Shown: positions 10,901-22,648, counted from the stretch's first letter. The stretch: DNA of 64,000 nucleotides from Kalaharituber pfeilii (GCA_015179045.1 WHUZ01000002.1:1178001-1242000); one strand, 5' to 3'. The notes: a model not told the origin generated them from the sequence alone. Made by a program: numbers and translations.

Positions 10901-13632
10901 GGCAATTTGACCTACTTTACGGAAGGGAAATATAACTTCAATCACATTCTTCCACTAGTTTATGATAATTCTTTTCTTCACTGACCTCGATTGCAAAAGT
11001 CTCTAATTATGTAAGTTCAAGATTACACTTTTGAACACAAAGCTAGGGAGATGCTGTGTCAGATGGTTACAGTTGGGGATGGGCAATTAGACCATGGATA
11101 AAGAGGCGGTGTATCCTGCTATTTTTGGGGAAAGCACAGGAGGGGACACAGACTTAAGAAACAAGGTAGTTATCTGAGGATCATACAACGTTAAGTTGCA
11201 TTACTTCAATGGCGGCACTATCAACCTGGACATAACCGTCAACAACCCTTTTGGGGCTCTCTAATCTTCTGGACTCTTTATTAGCAACTCGCACTCTATC
11301 AGGACTCAGAAGCAACTTTGGGTAGTCTCATGCCCGTTATTGGGTACAATCTGCAGCCCATGGTGCCAGTTTCCACATGCGTATAGACGTACTTCATCAT
11401 TTAACACAGCTAGATCAACAAGTGTCATTCATGCGACTTGAGGATTGTTGTTTCAGATAACACATTCAACACAAAATTTGTCCTATGAACTCCTGGCCAA
11501 AAGCATGTCTAAGACTACTCCAGTGAGGCATAATGCTTGCTTCACATGCGCACCGATCATACCTTAGAAGGATACTGGGCGAGTGCAGAATGGCTGCGTG
11601 ATGACCACTGAAAAGCATAGCGGGAGGAAATGAAAGGAGTGGAGCACACAAGAAATGGAAATACTCGAGAGGGCAAAAACATGCATGGGGTGTGTGATAC
11701 AAAGGCTTACGAGGTGGAATGAGGTTGCAAGAGTATTATGCCAAAGTGCTGGGCCGCTAAGTGGAAATATGTGGGGTGGAAAGGAAAGAATCACTGACGC
11801 TGGTGTTAGATGCTGCCCTGTACGGCGTGTAACGCAATCAAATTAGGATATTGCAAGGCTAGAATAATAATGTTCTTGGTTTGACGCTTGCGCTCTGAGG
11901 CACCCTTCATGCGAGATAACTACAGGTCAGATTGTTTGTATTTCTCAGGCGTGTGGATCGTACCCAATACAAATGTGTGCCTTTGGGAGCACGGGAATAT
12001 GTAATCACGTGATGTAACCGGTGTTGTTTGGGAAATCGAGTGCGTTATGGGAAATAGTGCCTACCTACTCGGACACAGGCATCTCAAACTGCCTGTGCCC
12101 ACACAGCGTTTGCCACCGCACGGCCGGTGTAACCTGCAATATTTGCCCCTAAACCCGAGTAAAGAAATCGTAAGATAGGTGAGTATGATAATTTCAGTCT
12201 ACCGCCGGCATATACTAACCTAACAACGCCTTCAATTGCTTTTTTCCTCTTCTACTTCTTTATATCTTTTGGTGGTACATGCCTTTTTTAGGTCCCTTTC
12301 TCACTTATATCAGCAAGGCACGAGAACATACCAGAGATCCAACTCACTTCAACTCACTTCCTTCAACCACGTGGGCTCATATCTTATTAGCGGCTTACAT
12401 ATGGCTGCTTAATATCAGGCATTGAAGTGGTCGACAATGCCTCTCTGGCAAAACAAGAAATGAGTACAATCAATCAGGAAGTACAACGCAGCTAAGAAGT
12501 ATGTGAGGATTTGCATAACTTTTGAATGACTAGATCTTGCACAAAGTACGGTCTGTAGTCCCAAACTAAGACTTGCCTGAAAGCAAGGAGACGGTTTCTT
12601 GATCACGTGCATATAGGTTTGACATTCCATTGTCCAGCCGCAGCCAGCGTGGAGAGGGAAGATTGATGTACTATAAGTCGCTTGTTTATTTAGTTGTCGG
12701 TGGGCCCTGTACCTGCTAGCTGTTCTTGAGATTGCTATTGCCATCGTTGGGGCGCAGTAGTAATATATGATATCTTGCCAGTAGCAGCCCTCTGGCGTAA
12801 CAACCTCTGGCTTTAGGGCTCTCTTATAAAACACAGCGTCGTATTAATATATTATAGGGCTGCTATGTGCAAGTTTTCATTGCAAAAAGCGTTTGGAAAT
12901 TGCACACGTTGCCGGTCATAGTGCCGGAGGCTGCTTCATCGTGCTATGCTGTGGCTAGGCGCACCGTGAAACTCCTTCCAGACTTCCCCCGTCAAGACGA
13001 CTTCTCTTCCTGCTTTTATGAGAACTGATCATCACATCCCCAGGTAGCGACGGTACCGGCTCAGGATCCCGTCCAAATGCCATGTATGCCACCTCCCCGT
13101 CATCACACATACAATGGACTCACTCTTGCAGGAGTTGCACTTAAACCCAAGCATTTGCCTTCCAACCACTCCGTTGGGTCTTGCAATTTCAATACCGATC
13201 TCCAGCGGAGCCAGCGGAGCCAGCGTCCACAGTGCTATGCAGCCTTCCTACCAGTCTGTGGCCTATTCAGGGAACAAAATGCTGCAATACATGCGTGTTC
13301 TGTACATGCTTCTTATAGTATTCTTATTCACCTTTCTGGGAACGGGAGAGAGCACTGTGAGGTACTTGTATAGCCCCGGATGTTGCTCATTCATTAGATT
13401 CACATCTCACACAAACATATACAAAATATATGCACACACGGACAGTTAGGTAAACACTGTTTCGATCTATAGTATTTTGCGGAGGGCTTCGCAGATACAT
13501 CAACAATATTACATGCAAGCATTAAAGGCGCCAGGCCCCTCATGGTACGCTGATATTGGAACCCTAAGCGGCATACCTGCATCTGCGCGACATTGCGTCC
13601 TGCACGAATCTTATTTTCATACCATTTTTGTT

Positions 13633-13672
<40 letters not shown>

Positions 13673-14347
13673 CCCTTTGTCTAAACGTGATTGGCTTGGT
13701 CCTTATGCTTTTTGAATCTAAAAACTGAATATCATACCGCAGTTTGGCTTTTCTGATATGGAATTCGAAGCCTCATATCCGAATCGTTTCAAGATTTCAA
13801 ATATTGTATACCAAAGGTTTGGCTACAATTTCCAGTTCTACCAAGCGCTCGTAAAAATCTGAAGCCAGTGATGCATGCTGCCAAACCTTAGCCGGACCTA
13901 TCAGCTTTATAACTTCTTCTTGTTCAACACTTCAATATATACAGATCTAAGAGTACCCTAAACCAATCATTTCAAAAGAGAGCTGGAGAAGAATGATTGC
14001 TGGAACTAGACAAGGCAACCAAAACAGATGGAATTCACGTCCGTGAAACGCTCAGTTTCCAACACTGTTGAATGTATCAACAGATCTAATAGTATCGTGA
14101 TTGGGTGATGAGTTGTTTTTCCACAACTAGCCTACGCATAGGAGCACAAAGCATGGGAGGGCCTCGCCATATTTGAATGGTTCTTGGATACCTTCTTCAG
14201 TTCTCTGTTCAATCTAGGAATGTATAAAGCTAGCACCACCCAGGAGAACTGGGACGGATTTCTTTGCAAAGTCAACTGAGTGTCTGGGGAAGTGTCCTCG
14301 CTTTCTCCACTTTCTTATAACGTGATATACGATACACTATCGCCAAA
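7906..14347. other. Gene-poor stretch, no supported gene
   Basis: More than 6 kb of AT-rich DNA in which all open frames are short (the longest are about 190 codons at 8115-8687, 122 at 9657-10025, 139 at 12415-12834 and 103 at 10344-10655) and show no motif I recognise. Some of it (9650-11450) has the texture of badly decayed coding DNA, perhaps an old retroelement, but I cannot identify a domain. Notable simple features are a palindromic stretch around 8262-8277 (tgtacagtactgtaca) and a 38-nt T-run at 13635-13672. Confidence 0.4.
13635..13672. repeat. Homopolymer run of 38 T
   Basis: An uninterrupted run of T preceded and followed by short pyrimidine tracts. It could be the poly(A) tail of a retroposed sequence inserted on the minus strand, but no retroelement was recognised beside it. 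Length in an assembly at such a run is unreliable. Confidence 0.9.
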
Positions 14348-16653
14348 ATGATGCCCTTATCGGGTATTTCTCCTACTGACCAGGAAGATGGGGTACCAGC
14401 ACTTGAACTGGTGTGGCATACAATAGTTAAAAGTGATGGAACGCCAGTCCGAGTTCTTGGACCAAAGGATCTTACCGATTTACTCGCAGTTCAAACCCCA
14501 GATACTAGCTTTCAGAGCACACACAGAGTGCCCCTACCGCGTGAGTTTGATGACAGCAGTCATGGCTCCTCCGACAACATGCTTCCGCCTACCAGAGAAA
14601 TGGGCCCGTTGGTACAGACCGCAGCTTCTGCCTTTTCGAATATAGCCGCTGATATTAGGGATGCTGCTACATATTCTCCACGTAGGGCATTTGATGGTAA
14701 GCTCCAGAATGTCTTTTTTTTTCTCTTTCTCTTCTTGATTGCCTTCCTCTCACTCAGACACATTCACCCCAATTTGAGTAAACTGCCTAGGCCGCCAAAT
14801 TCTAAGAAATTTAACTATAGGATATCATAATTCTTCCACTTGGGATGGTGGACAACACCAAAGCTGGGGTAGACCAGGCTTTGGCGGACAGTTTCCGAGA
14901 CCTTGTCGACCTGCACAACGTGAACAAAATGGATATTCAGCATGGGGATCACATACGGTGGAACCTACATCAGCAGCTTCCATCGTCGGATCGTTTTCTT
15001 CTTATTCATCCTCAGCCTACCAATCTCGTCAGCATCCAGATTTCGAAAAGTGGTGTCGAAACAGGCTATTATATGACAAAACCGCAACTAATGTGACTCC
15101 TCCGATATCTACTACAGCTCTTGCCATTCCAATATCAAATGGTGTGGAGAGACTAGCGTCAGTGGAATCAACAGCGTCTGTAACATCGGCATCGCCTATC
15201 CAGTCGTCATCTGCAAATTCCCACAAGGAAGATATAGGTGCGTCTGATCAAGATTGTAGCATAACGTCACCAAGTGAAATTGATGAAGAGGAACATATTG
15301 AAGTCCCAGATGAGACGCAGAAGGTGCCCTGCAAATACTATCCCACAAAACGGGGATGCAGACGCCCTGACTGTAAATACTTCCATACTCCTAAGAATTG
15401 TAAGGTAACACAGAATCATAAACCAGACACAGTCGAAAACTCAGCCGGAGCCAATGGGATTACGGGGCCACGGGCCATTATAACAAGAGGCAAAGCTTCA
15501 GAAAAGGTATGCCTGGTAATCCCTGAAATACTTTTGAAGCTAATATGATTAGGCCGAGAGAGCCGATGACGCTTCGCTAGCAGTGGATCCTCCTTCTGCT
15601 CAGAGTCCAAAGGCAATACCCGAACAGTCTACCAGCCCTGTAAGGCCAATATCAATTCTCACCCGAAGAGCGTCCGAGCCTTCCCAGAGTGCTCCCCAAT
15701 CTTCTACCCCACCTTCTCCAACAGTAAAGTCAACCATTGTAACTTCCTCTGTCGCGATCCCTTCCGTGACGCCGGAGCTTGCTTCTGCAGCATCGGCTGA
15801 TATTGCGACTGACTATGCAAAACCCAGAGGTGTTAAAGAATTTTGTACATACTGGATAAGAACAGGGAGATGCGACTTTTACAACCAACAAGGCTGTGCG
15901 TACTCGCATGATAAGGACGCATATTATGCAAAATACTATCCACCAAAGCCACCTACGCCCCCTCGGGGCATCGAAGTCCCCGGCCGTCACTATCCTAGAA
16001 GAGGAGACATTATTCGTCATCCTGTGACTCTAACAATTCGCACCCATAGTCTCCCTACGCCACTCGTAAAGAGCAAAAGCGCAGGTTCAAGCCCTACGAA
16101 AAAGTCACAGAGTAAGGGTAAGAATTCTTCAAGGAAATCTACTTCAAAAAGCAACTCAAGGAAGTTCGTTATTCGTCGTGCAACTGTCGAACTTGAAAAC
16201 TCGCTTCTTGCCGAGTATGGAGAACCCTTAAATGCCGGCAAAGCTGACAGCGATTCTGGATCGAAATCACAACAAAGCAAGGAAGAACATTCAGAGACGA
16301 AACAAAACACCTCTGAGTTGGTTAAAGCGGCAATAGATGATGCAAGCTTCCTGAGGTTGGATAAAAAACCACAGCAACGGCAGCAGAAACAGCAACAAAA
16401 AGAATCGTGGAAGTTGATCAAGAAGCCTGGTGCTAAAGGTGCAGGTGTGCAATTTGGCAAGGGTAACAAAGGCAAGGGGAAAGAACAGGCCCAGCAGAAG
16501 AAAGGTGCTACCGGCGGCGCATCTGGTGTATTGTTGCCCGGTATTGAGTCTCAAACTGGGATGAAGGTCGACCTAGGCGGTGTGGATGACTTAATTGCAC
16601 TTGACGATGGGAGTGTTGCTGGCTCGGCCTTAGAGCTAAAGTCACGCAAATAG
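14348..16653 (+). CDS. CCCH-type zinc-finger protein (probable RNA-binding)
   Basis: Three exons, 14348-14696, 14821-15506 and 15553-16653, join in phase to 711 aa (introns 124 and 46 nt). Two CCCH fingers are visible. The first has C287, C296, C301 and H305 (CKYYPTKRGC..DCKYFH; spacing C8C4C3H). The second has C443, C452, C460 and H464 (CTYWIRTGRC..GCAYSH; spacing C8C7C3H). Between and around them the chain is Ser/Pro/Thr-rich and probably disordered; the C-terminal third is basic and Lys/Gln/Ser-rich. CCCH fingers of this kind usually bind single-stranded RNA, so a role in mRNA processing or decay is inferred. Exon 2 encodes a Gly/Pro/Arg-rich segment just before the first finger. I do not recognise a named orthologue. 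Confidence 0.85.
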
Positions 16654-17463
16654 AAGATCCGATATAGGCATACTTGACGACGGATAGTGTCACTGGAGGT
16701 ATTGCAGTGGATTATAGTAGAATGGATAGGAATATAGGACTGGTAGTCTTGATTCAACATCTAAAATTACAGGTTGAGAACAATAGGGGATATTCAACAA
16801 ATTTCCGGAGGGATACGGGATGGATGGAAGCTGATGCGATTTTGATTAGAAGTTGTTAGTTGGAATTCTGTTATGTTTTGATTTTTTAGTTTAGGTTCCG
16901 TGTTTTTGTAATGGTGAGTTGTGGGTAGTGCGTTTTGGTTCGCATGGAAATAATATGGACGGCAGTGACGTCGGCGGGAAGGAGTTATGGCTTCGATATT
17001 GAACAAGAAGGCACAGCATATAGAGACTGCACCAACATTTAACCCACCGATTGGAGGTAGAAAAGACCGTACATGTCTATGAAAAGTAATGATCTAAATT
17101 GAGGTTTGCTGATTAGTTGAGGTTGCCCCTCCTCTTTCACTTTCATGGTTTTTAGATACTAACAGTGTCGTTTCTGAGTTTCAGCTTCGTTCGCAGGGCT
17201 TAAAATTGACATGTTTGTTTTCAAAGCTATAGGTAGTATTCGCAAATATGTAAGCACGAGATTTTGTGAAATTTTGTGTTAGCCAGCGTACATTTGTGAA
17301 TACTCCGCTTTGGATGCTCCTTGTGACCCACAACTTTTGCCCTTGTCTGGATTCCCCGCCGAAACCAGACTACACTCGAAGAGGGACATACTACTTTATT
17401 AGGAAATAAACACCAGCAAGGTTGGACTGTACGGAAAATTTGGTGACAAATGAACAGGAAGGC
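16654..17463. other. Intergenic, 3' flank of the CCCH gene
   Basis: AT-rich sequence with only short frames and no recognisable motif. Confidence 0.4.
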
Positions 17464-17552
17464 GGTCGCATGGCCCAATGGTCAAGGCGCCTGACTACGA
17501 TTAAGCTAAATCAGCAATCAGGAGACTCCAGGTTCGACTCCTGGTGTGATCG
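17464..17552 (+). tRNA. tRNA-Arg(ACG) with 16-nt intron
   Basis: The cloverleaf can be folded by eye. The acceptor stem pairs GGTCGCA with TGTGATC (two G-U pairs), followed by discriminator G at 17552. The D arm contains AATGGTCAAGG. The anticodon stem pairs CCTGA with TCAGG around loop CT-ACG-A, and a 16-nt intron (TTAAGCTAAATCAGCA) sits after position 37, the canonical eukaryotic site. The T arm is CCAGG-TTCGACT-CCTGG. The spliced length is 73 nt. Anticodon ACG (read as ICG after deamination) decodes CGU/CGC/CGA arginine codons. Position 26 is G, the target of Trm1, whose gene lies just downstream. A T-rich stretch for polymerase III termination follows at 17557. Confidence 0.95.
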
Positions 17553-18192
17553 AATGTTTTCTTGTGTACTTGTCTTTTTAGGCTGCTTTTGCAGCAGTGT
17601 TGTGAAGTACCTTATTATTTGAAAGGTGCGCCAGAGTAGTTATGAGTCATACCATATAGGCACGCAGATTAGCCATATAAACGCTTTTACAACATTTGCG
17701 ATCTGTAGCAAACAGACATGGTACGAGGCTACAGTAATATCATCACTGATACATGCCGGGATGTATGTCTGTCTGGTCGGCGCATGGGCATTACGGGCGG
17801 CGCGTCGGGGTGAGTGGCGCACCTCGACGGGAGCATTTTGCTGGGCAGCTAGGTGCATCATCAAATACAGCGGCATGCAATTAGATCAGTGTTCGCTTGA
17901 AGAAGGGAAGGATCCATATGTTCTTTTAGTTTCTCGGCCGGCTGCATATCTTTTCCTTGAATTGCACCATTGAAGGCGTTTTGCCTTTTTTTCTCCATGC
18001 TGGTACTGCTAATAGAATTCGACTGCAATCATACATATCACGCTTTAACCCTGAAACTATGATGCCAGTTAAGCTTTTGTGCCAAGAGATCGCAGTGTGT
18101 CGCATCTGGAGGGCCCTGTGGCCGAGTTCAGTGGCGGAAAGGGCTCTAGGTATAAGCTCGCAGCCGCCGGGTCCTTATAGTCTGCGAAGGCT
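17553..18192. other. Intergenic between tRNA-Arg and TRM1
   Basis: About 640 bp. It contains the promoter side of TRM1. Short frames on both strands have no recognisable content. Confidence 0.4.
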
Positions 18193-20454
18193 ATGGGAGT
18201 ACGGCATCTCTGCAGCTGGATCACTCGTGCCCGAGCCTCAACTACAGTCTCCAATCGCAAGTTCTTCTTTGTCATCCTGGGCTTGTCCTACCATCCCGTC
18301 TTCACTTTTTCGCGCAGAATCTCGGATATGGCAGACCTGTCAAAGGATCCTAGCGGCACTCCCTCTCACCCACAACCAAAAAAGTCAGAGTCAATTACCA
18401 TAGAGGAGCAAGGTCAGCGACGAGAGTATACCGCTATTACGGAAGGAAAGGCGACCATCCTCTTTCCCGGAGGGGGGGAGGTCTTCTATAACCCAATTCA
18501 AAATTTTAACCGGGATCTGAGCGTACTGGCAATAAAGTGCTTTGGGAAACAATGGCTAGAAGATAAGGACAAGAGAAGAAGGAAGAAGAAGGTAAAAAAT
18601 GTGGATAAGAGCGATGCTCCGAACACAAAGGCGGAGGTATCGCAGTGGAAGGAGGAAGAGGGGCAAGCTGAAGGGAGTAATGCGCCTGGATCAGTAACTC
18701 AAAAAGGGCCAGTGGATGACGGAGCTATGGATGTTGAGCCCAAGGAATTTGCTCAATCAAAACAGCCCAGCCGGGACCAAAGTTCTTGTCAGAATATCCC
18801 ACCGTTTCGGATACTTGATGCCCTGTCAGCAACTGGCCTGCGAGCCCTGCGGTATGCTCATGAAATCCCATTCACGACCGAAATCACCGCCAATGATCTT
18901 TCGGCGTCAGCCGTGGATTCTATCTATCGCAATATTGAATACAATAGAGCTCTCAATCCTTCCGCTATGGCTAAAATAACTGCAACTACCGAAAACGCAA
19001 ACACACACATGTACATCAGCTCATATAAATACCATGTCATTGATCTCGACCCATATGGAACGGCTGCGCCATTCTTGGACGCTAGCCTGCAGGCTATCGT
19101 GACTCGGGATTCTGGCACAGGTTCCACCAGTGGAGGTAGTGGAGGCTTGCTCTGCGTCACCTGCACGGATGCTGGCGTTTGGGCAGCTGCGGGCTACTCT
19201 GAGAAGTGTTACGCGCTATACGGCGGACATCCTTTGAAGGGGGAGTGTTCTCATGAGGCTGGGCTGCGCTTGATACTGAACAGTATCGCTATGACAGCGG
19301 CAAAATACGGTCTGTCTATTGAACCTCTATTGTCTCTGTCCATAGATTTCTATGCAAGGGTATTTGTACAAGTGAAAAAGAGCCAACTAGAGGTCAAGAA
19401 CGTAGCAAGTAAGAGTATGCTTGTCTATAACTGTGACAGCGGCTGTGGAGCATGGAAAAGCGTCTCTCTGGGACAAGCAAAAGAAATACCAACGAAGAAC
19501 GGGAACGGCACGTATAAGAAATATGGGCTACCACAAGCTCCAGACTTCGATGGGAACTGCGAGCATTGTGGATTTAGAATGCACATTGCCGGACCTATGT
19601 GGGCTGGGGAGTTACATAATCCGGAGTTCTTGAATGCATTGTTGGAAACGTTGGATGAGGCTGATCCAGAAGTTTATACAACGCTGCCGCGAATAAGAGG
19701 GATGATCTCTACGGCGTTGAATGAGTGCACATTCATGAATACCCTTCCTACTCCTATCACGAAACCTGAGGGAGTAGATATAGAAGGTGTATCTCATGTA
19801 GAGGAAACGAAGGAACCCCGGATGAAGGCCAATGTTCGCTCAACCCCTCCATATCCTCCGCTTGAGAACCCTTACTTCTTCCTAATACCTACAAAGCTCT
19901 CGAAAATGCTTCACACGATTGCGCCTCCACAGGCCGCCCTTCGAGGAGCGCTTATGGAATTAGGTTATGCTGTAGGCCGCTCTCATTGCAAGCCAAACAG
20001 TATCAAGACAACAGCTCCATATGTAGTAGTATGGGAGGTGATGAGGCAGTTCATTTCCAAATACTCACCTATAAAGGAGTCTGGGATTGTTTCTGGAAGC
20101 CCGGGATACAGATTACTGCGTGGTCCGCCCGGTGGCGATGGTAAAACTCCAAAGGGCTGGGAGGAAGTAGCGCAGCAGGTGGGAGATATAGCTTTCGATG
20201 AGGTACTAGGGAAGGACGAGGCGAGGGTTAAAGGAGATGTGATGAAAAAGGAGATCAGATATCAACAGAACCCGACGGCACATTGGGGACCAATGAGGGC
20301 TGCCAAGTCATCGCCACATCCACCAAAGGTTAAAGTTACAGTTGGAAATAAAAGGAAGGGTACTGAGAGAGACGCAGCGGATGATGACGTGGAGAAAGGC
20401 GGTGAGAGTTGCACAGAAGAATTGCCAGTGGTGGAGGAGAAGAAGGTGAAGTGA
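18193..20454 (+). CDS. TRM1: tRNA (guanine26-N2)-dimethyltransferase Trm1
   Basis: A single intronless frame (753 aa). The conserved N-terminal block TAITEGKATILFPGGGEVFY and NPIQNFNRDLSV is followed by the SAM-binding motif ILDALSATGLRALRYA, the catalytic-region motif DLDPYGTAAPFLDAS, LCVTCTDAGVWA, and a Cys-rich metal-binding part (CDSGCGAW...NCEHCGFRMHIAGPMW), all in family order. Trm1 dimethylates G26 of cytosolic and mitochondrial tRNAs using S-adenosylmethionine. Two in-frame starts matter: the first ATG (18193) adds 45 residues rich in Arg, Ser and Phe with no acidic residue before the last one, resembling a mitochondrial presequence; the second (18328, MADLSKDPSG) would give the nuclear/cytosolic form. 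Yeast TRM1 uses alternative starts in the same way. The C-terminus is a Lys/Glu-rich tail. Confidence 0.95.
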   Translation: MGVRHLCSWITRARASTTVSNRKFFFVILGLSYHPVFTFSRRISDMADLSKDPSGTPSHPQPKKSESITIEEQGQRREYTAITEGKATILFPGGGEVFYNPIQNFNRDLSVLAIKCFGKQWLEDKDKRRRKKKVKNVDKSDAPNTKAEVSQWKEEEGQAEGSNAPGSVTQKGPVDDGAMDVEPKEFAQSKQPSRDQSSCQNIPPFRILDALSATGLRALRYAHEIPFTTEITANDLSASAVDSIYRNIEYNRALNPSAMAKITATTENANTHMYISSYKYHVIDLDPYGTAAPFLDASLQAIVTRDSGTGSTSGGSGGLLCVTCTDAGVWAAAGYSEKCYALYGGHPLKGECSHEAGLRLILNSIAMTAAKYGLSIEPLLSLSIDFYARVFVQVKKSQLEVKNVASKSMLVYNCDSGCGAWKSVSLGQAKEIPTKNGNGTYKKYGLPQAPDFDGNCEHCGFRMHIAGPMWAGELHNPEFLNALLETLDEADPEVYTTLPRIRGMISTALNECTFMNTLPTPITKPEGVDIEGVSHVEETKEPRMKANVRSTPPYPPLENPYFFLIPTKLSKMLHTIAPPQAALRGALMELGYAVGRSHCKPNSIKTTAPYVVVWEVMRQFISKYSPIKESGIVSGSPGYRLLRGPPGGDGKTPKGWEEVAQQVGDIAFDEVLGKDEARVKGDVMKKEIRYQQNPTAHWGPMRAAKSSPHPPKVKVTVGNKRKGTERDAADDDVEKGGESCTEELPVVEEKKVK

Positions 20455-21328
20455 GTACATCGTTTTCTCCATTCCGGCTTCATGTGTGGCATAATGGGCC
20501 TAACCACGAAGCAGACTTGACCATACTTCGGCGTAATGCTCATGTGATATAATTTCAACAGAAGCATATCATCTGTTTGTAATCCTGGCATCTTCATCGC
20601 GCGCTTCATACAATTTCCTCACACCGGCCGTGCTTTATGCCTTGTAACTTGACTCAGGGTTGGCATCCAGAATTCAGGGTAATTTCCTTGACGTACCGAT
20701 CTCGTTACGCATTCATCTTCATCTTCAGTATACTCTCACAAAGTTGTCCATGTTTAGAACCTGCTAGGCTGTTGGTAGGCCTCCGGTCCAGATACTGGCT
20801 TTGAGACACCAGTTCGAAACCTTGGCTGGGCACGAAACTACTAGTTTTGTTCTTTTCGTTGATACTGTATACCGTATGCGGTTATTTGTGCCGGTCAATC
20901 TGCAAAGAATGGGTTTCCTGAACTCCACTTTTGAATGGTGAGCGATTGAATGGACGAATGAACGGGCCATAGAACATGGCAGTGAAGGCAAAATAGTGAT
21001 GCGGCACGGCTTAATCCTTTGTACGGCTCTAGACTGGGCGGTGTAGCGGTGCTTTCGTGCCGCTCGTGGCGTCAAGCACAAAATTTTCTTCTTGAGGCCT
21101 ATAAATTCTGGGGCAGCGCAACGGTTTCTCTCCTCTTCCTCTCTCTCTTCCCCTTCACCCTCCCACACTCCATTTTACCCCTTACTTCCATACAGCATCA
21201 GTTCCTGAGAGAGGCCAAGTCGTTCCACCTCAGTTATTGCGATCGTCAACATTAGATTCACTATATATATACAAGCGCCGGAACACAAATCACAACAAAC
21301 AGTCCCGTCAGTTGACACACCCATCACC
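20455..21328. other. Intergenic; promoter side of the proline/cysteine-rich gene
   Basis: No gene recognised. Close to 21329 there is a pyrimidine-rich stretch (21130-21190) and a TATA-like atatatatac at about 21263, roughly 65 bp before the start codon of the next gene, which fits a core promoter. Confidence 0.45.
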
Positions 21329-22648
21329 ATGGCCAACGAGGCTCGTTCCTTCAGCTGGCCAGCCCACTTCTGGGCCTCTGCCAGTGCAGGCGCTTCCGCC
21401 ATGTCTTCTGCCGCAGCCCAGCCTGGCATACCGGCAACTCCGAAGCCGGCGCCTCCCCCTGCACCAGCGAAAACACCAGCGCCTGAGCCAATTACTGTTG
21501 TGCCAACTCCACTTGCGTCTGGGGCACAATTCCAGTTTGTCACTTTCCAGGCACCAGCCCCACCTCCTCCCCCTCCCCCTCCTCCTCCCCCTCCTCCTCC
21601 TCCTCCCCCTCCAGCCCCACCTGCAGCCCCAACCTTTGATCCAAGAATCGTTTATGCAGCGGTAACCACCTCGATGCCAGCACCAGTACCGGCACCAGTC
21701 TCCACTGCATCTCCTCCGCCACCACCTCCACCACCTGCTCCACCTGCAGCGGCTCAGGCCCCAGCAATACCAATGCTTCCTGCTGGAGGATACTTCTATA
21801 TCCCACATGGGGTCTCAATGCCAACTATCCTGGCCTCCTCCCCAGCAGCACCCAAACCTGATCCCCCCAAGCCAGATGCACCAAACCCAGAACCACGCAA
21901 AGCAGAACCCGCCTGTTCGAGCCCACACAGCACAACTATCTGCTTCGGCACCGGCAACTACCCCGACCACTGCTGTCCTCCACCCTATCCCCGTTGCACT
22001 GTATGCCCACATCACCATTATCCACAACGCCGTCTCTCCTGGTCCTCTGAACAAGGCAACTCTCACCAAACTACCGATGAAACCCTCTCCATCGCCGCCC
22101 GCCAGCATTACAACCACACCCGTTTCCACATCTCACTCCATCATCCGCACCACTTCACCTGTTCTGGGTGTCACGTACTCTTGCCCCCACATTCCCTCCG
22201 GGCCCGGTGTATCACTTGTTCAATCCCGCTCTGCGAAGACTGCGTGTGCATCTCATATGATTCGAACGGTGACCTCCGCCTCATTCACCGGTGGTGGCGG
22301 GAGCATCGTGCGGCGAACGGCGTTGACGCCCCGGCTTCCCACCCTGACAATCCCCCCGATGGGTACAGCGACATCCAGCTCCGCGGCCACGAGCATAAGG
22401 ATTGGATGGAGATCCAAAAAGGTAAGGACAACGACCCAGGACGAAAGAGCTGCGTTGGGTGTGCGAAGGCGCTTGGTGACGCAAAGGGGGACAGGTGGAG
22501 GTGCAAAGGAAATAATAGGGACGGCGTCAAGTGCGATATGGTCTTGTGCGGGGTGTGTAGGTATTTGGTGGTCGGTGAGGAGTGTAAGGGGAGGATTGGG
22601 AAATTGAGGGGGTGGAATGCGAAGTGGGGTAGAGTAGGAAGGAATTAG
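21329..22648 (+). CDS. Proline-rich protein with C-terminal Cys-rich (zinc-finger-like) modules, unknown function
   Basis: One uninterrupted frame of 439 aa. Residues 1-190 are Pro/Ala-rich with two long polyproline runs (around 75-95 and 128-138) of the kind bound by profilin, WW or SH3 domains. The middle is rich in His, Pro and Cys. The C-terminal part contains two similar cysteine modules: CSGC-x13-CITC-x4-CEDC (about residues 273-300), and CVGC-x13-CKG...KCDMVLCGVC (about residues 375-415). The repeated pattern looks like a duplicated zinc-binding unit related in style to RING/treble-clef folds, but I cannot assign a family. The start has a TATA-like box upstream. GC content is higher than in the flanks, partly because of the CCN proline codons. 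Confidence 0.7.
   Translation: MANEARSFSWPAHFWASASAGASAMSSAAAQPGIPATPKPAPPPAPAKTPAPEPITVVPTPLASGAQFQFVTFQAPAPPPPPPPPPPPPPPPPPPAPPAAPTFDPRIVYAAVTTSMPAPVPAPVSTASPPPPPPPPAPPAAAQAPAIPMLPAGGYFYIPHGVSMPTILASSPAAPKPDPPKPDAPNPEPRKAEPACSSPHSTTICFGTGNYPDHCCPPPYPRCTVCPHHHYPQRRLSWSSEQGNSHQTTDETLSIAARQHYNHTRFHISLHHPHHFTCSGCHVLLPPHSLRARCITCSIPLCEDCVCISYDSNGDLRLIHRWWREHRAANGVDAPASHPDNPPDGYSDIQLRGHEHKDWMEIQKGKDNDPGRKSCVGCAKALGDAKGDRWRCKGNNRDGVKCDMVLCGVCRYLVVGEECKGRIGKLRGWNAKWGRVGRN

Noticed and set aside
20800..20850. Possible tRNA T-arm (agttcgaaacc)
   Set aside because: No flanking stems or anticodon arm can be folded around it.
21807..22607. 266-codon plus frame
   Set aside because: It is an alternate frame of the proline/cysteine-rich gene, with no domain of its own.
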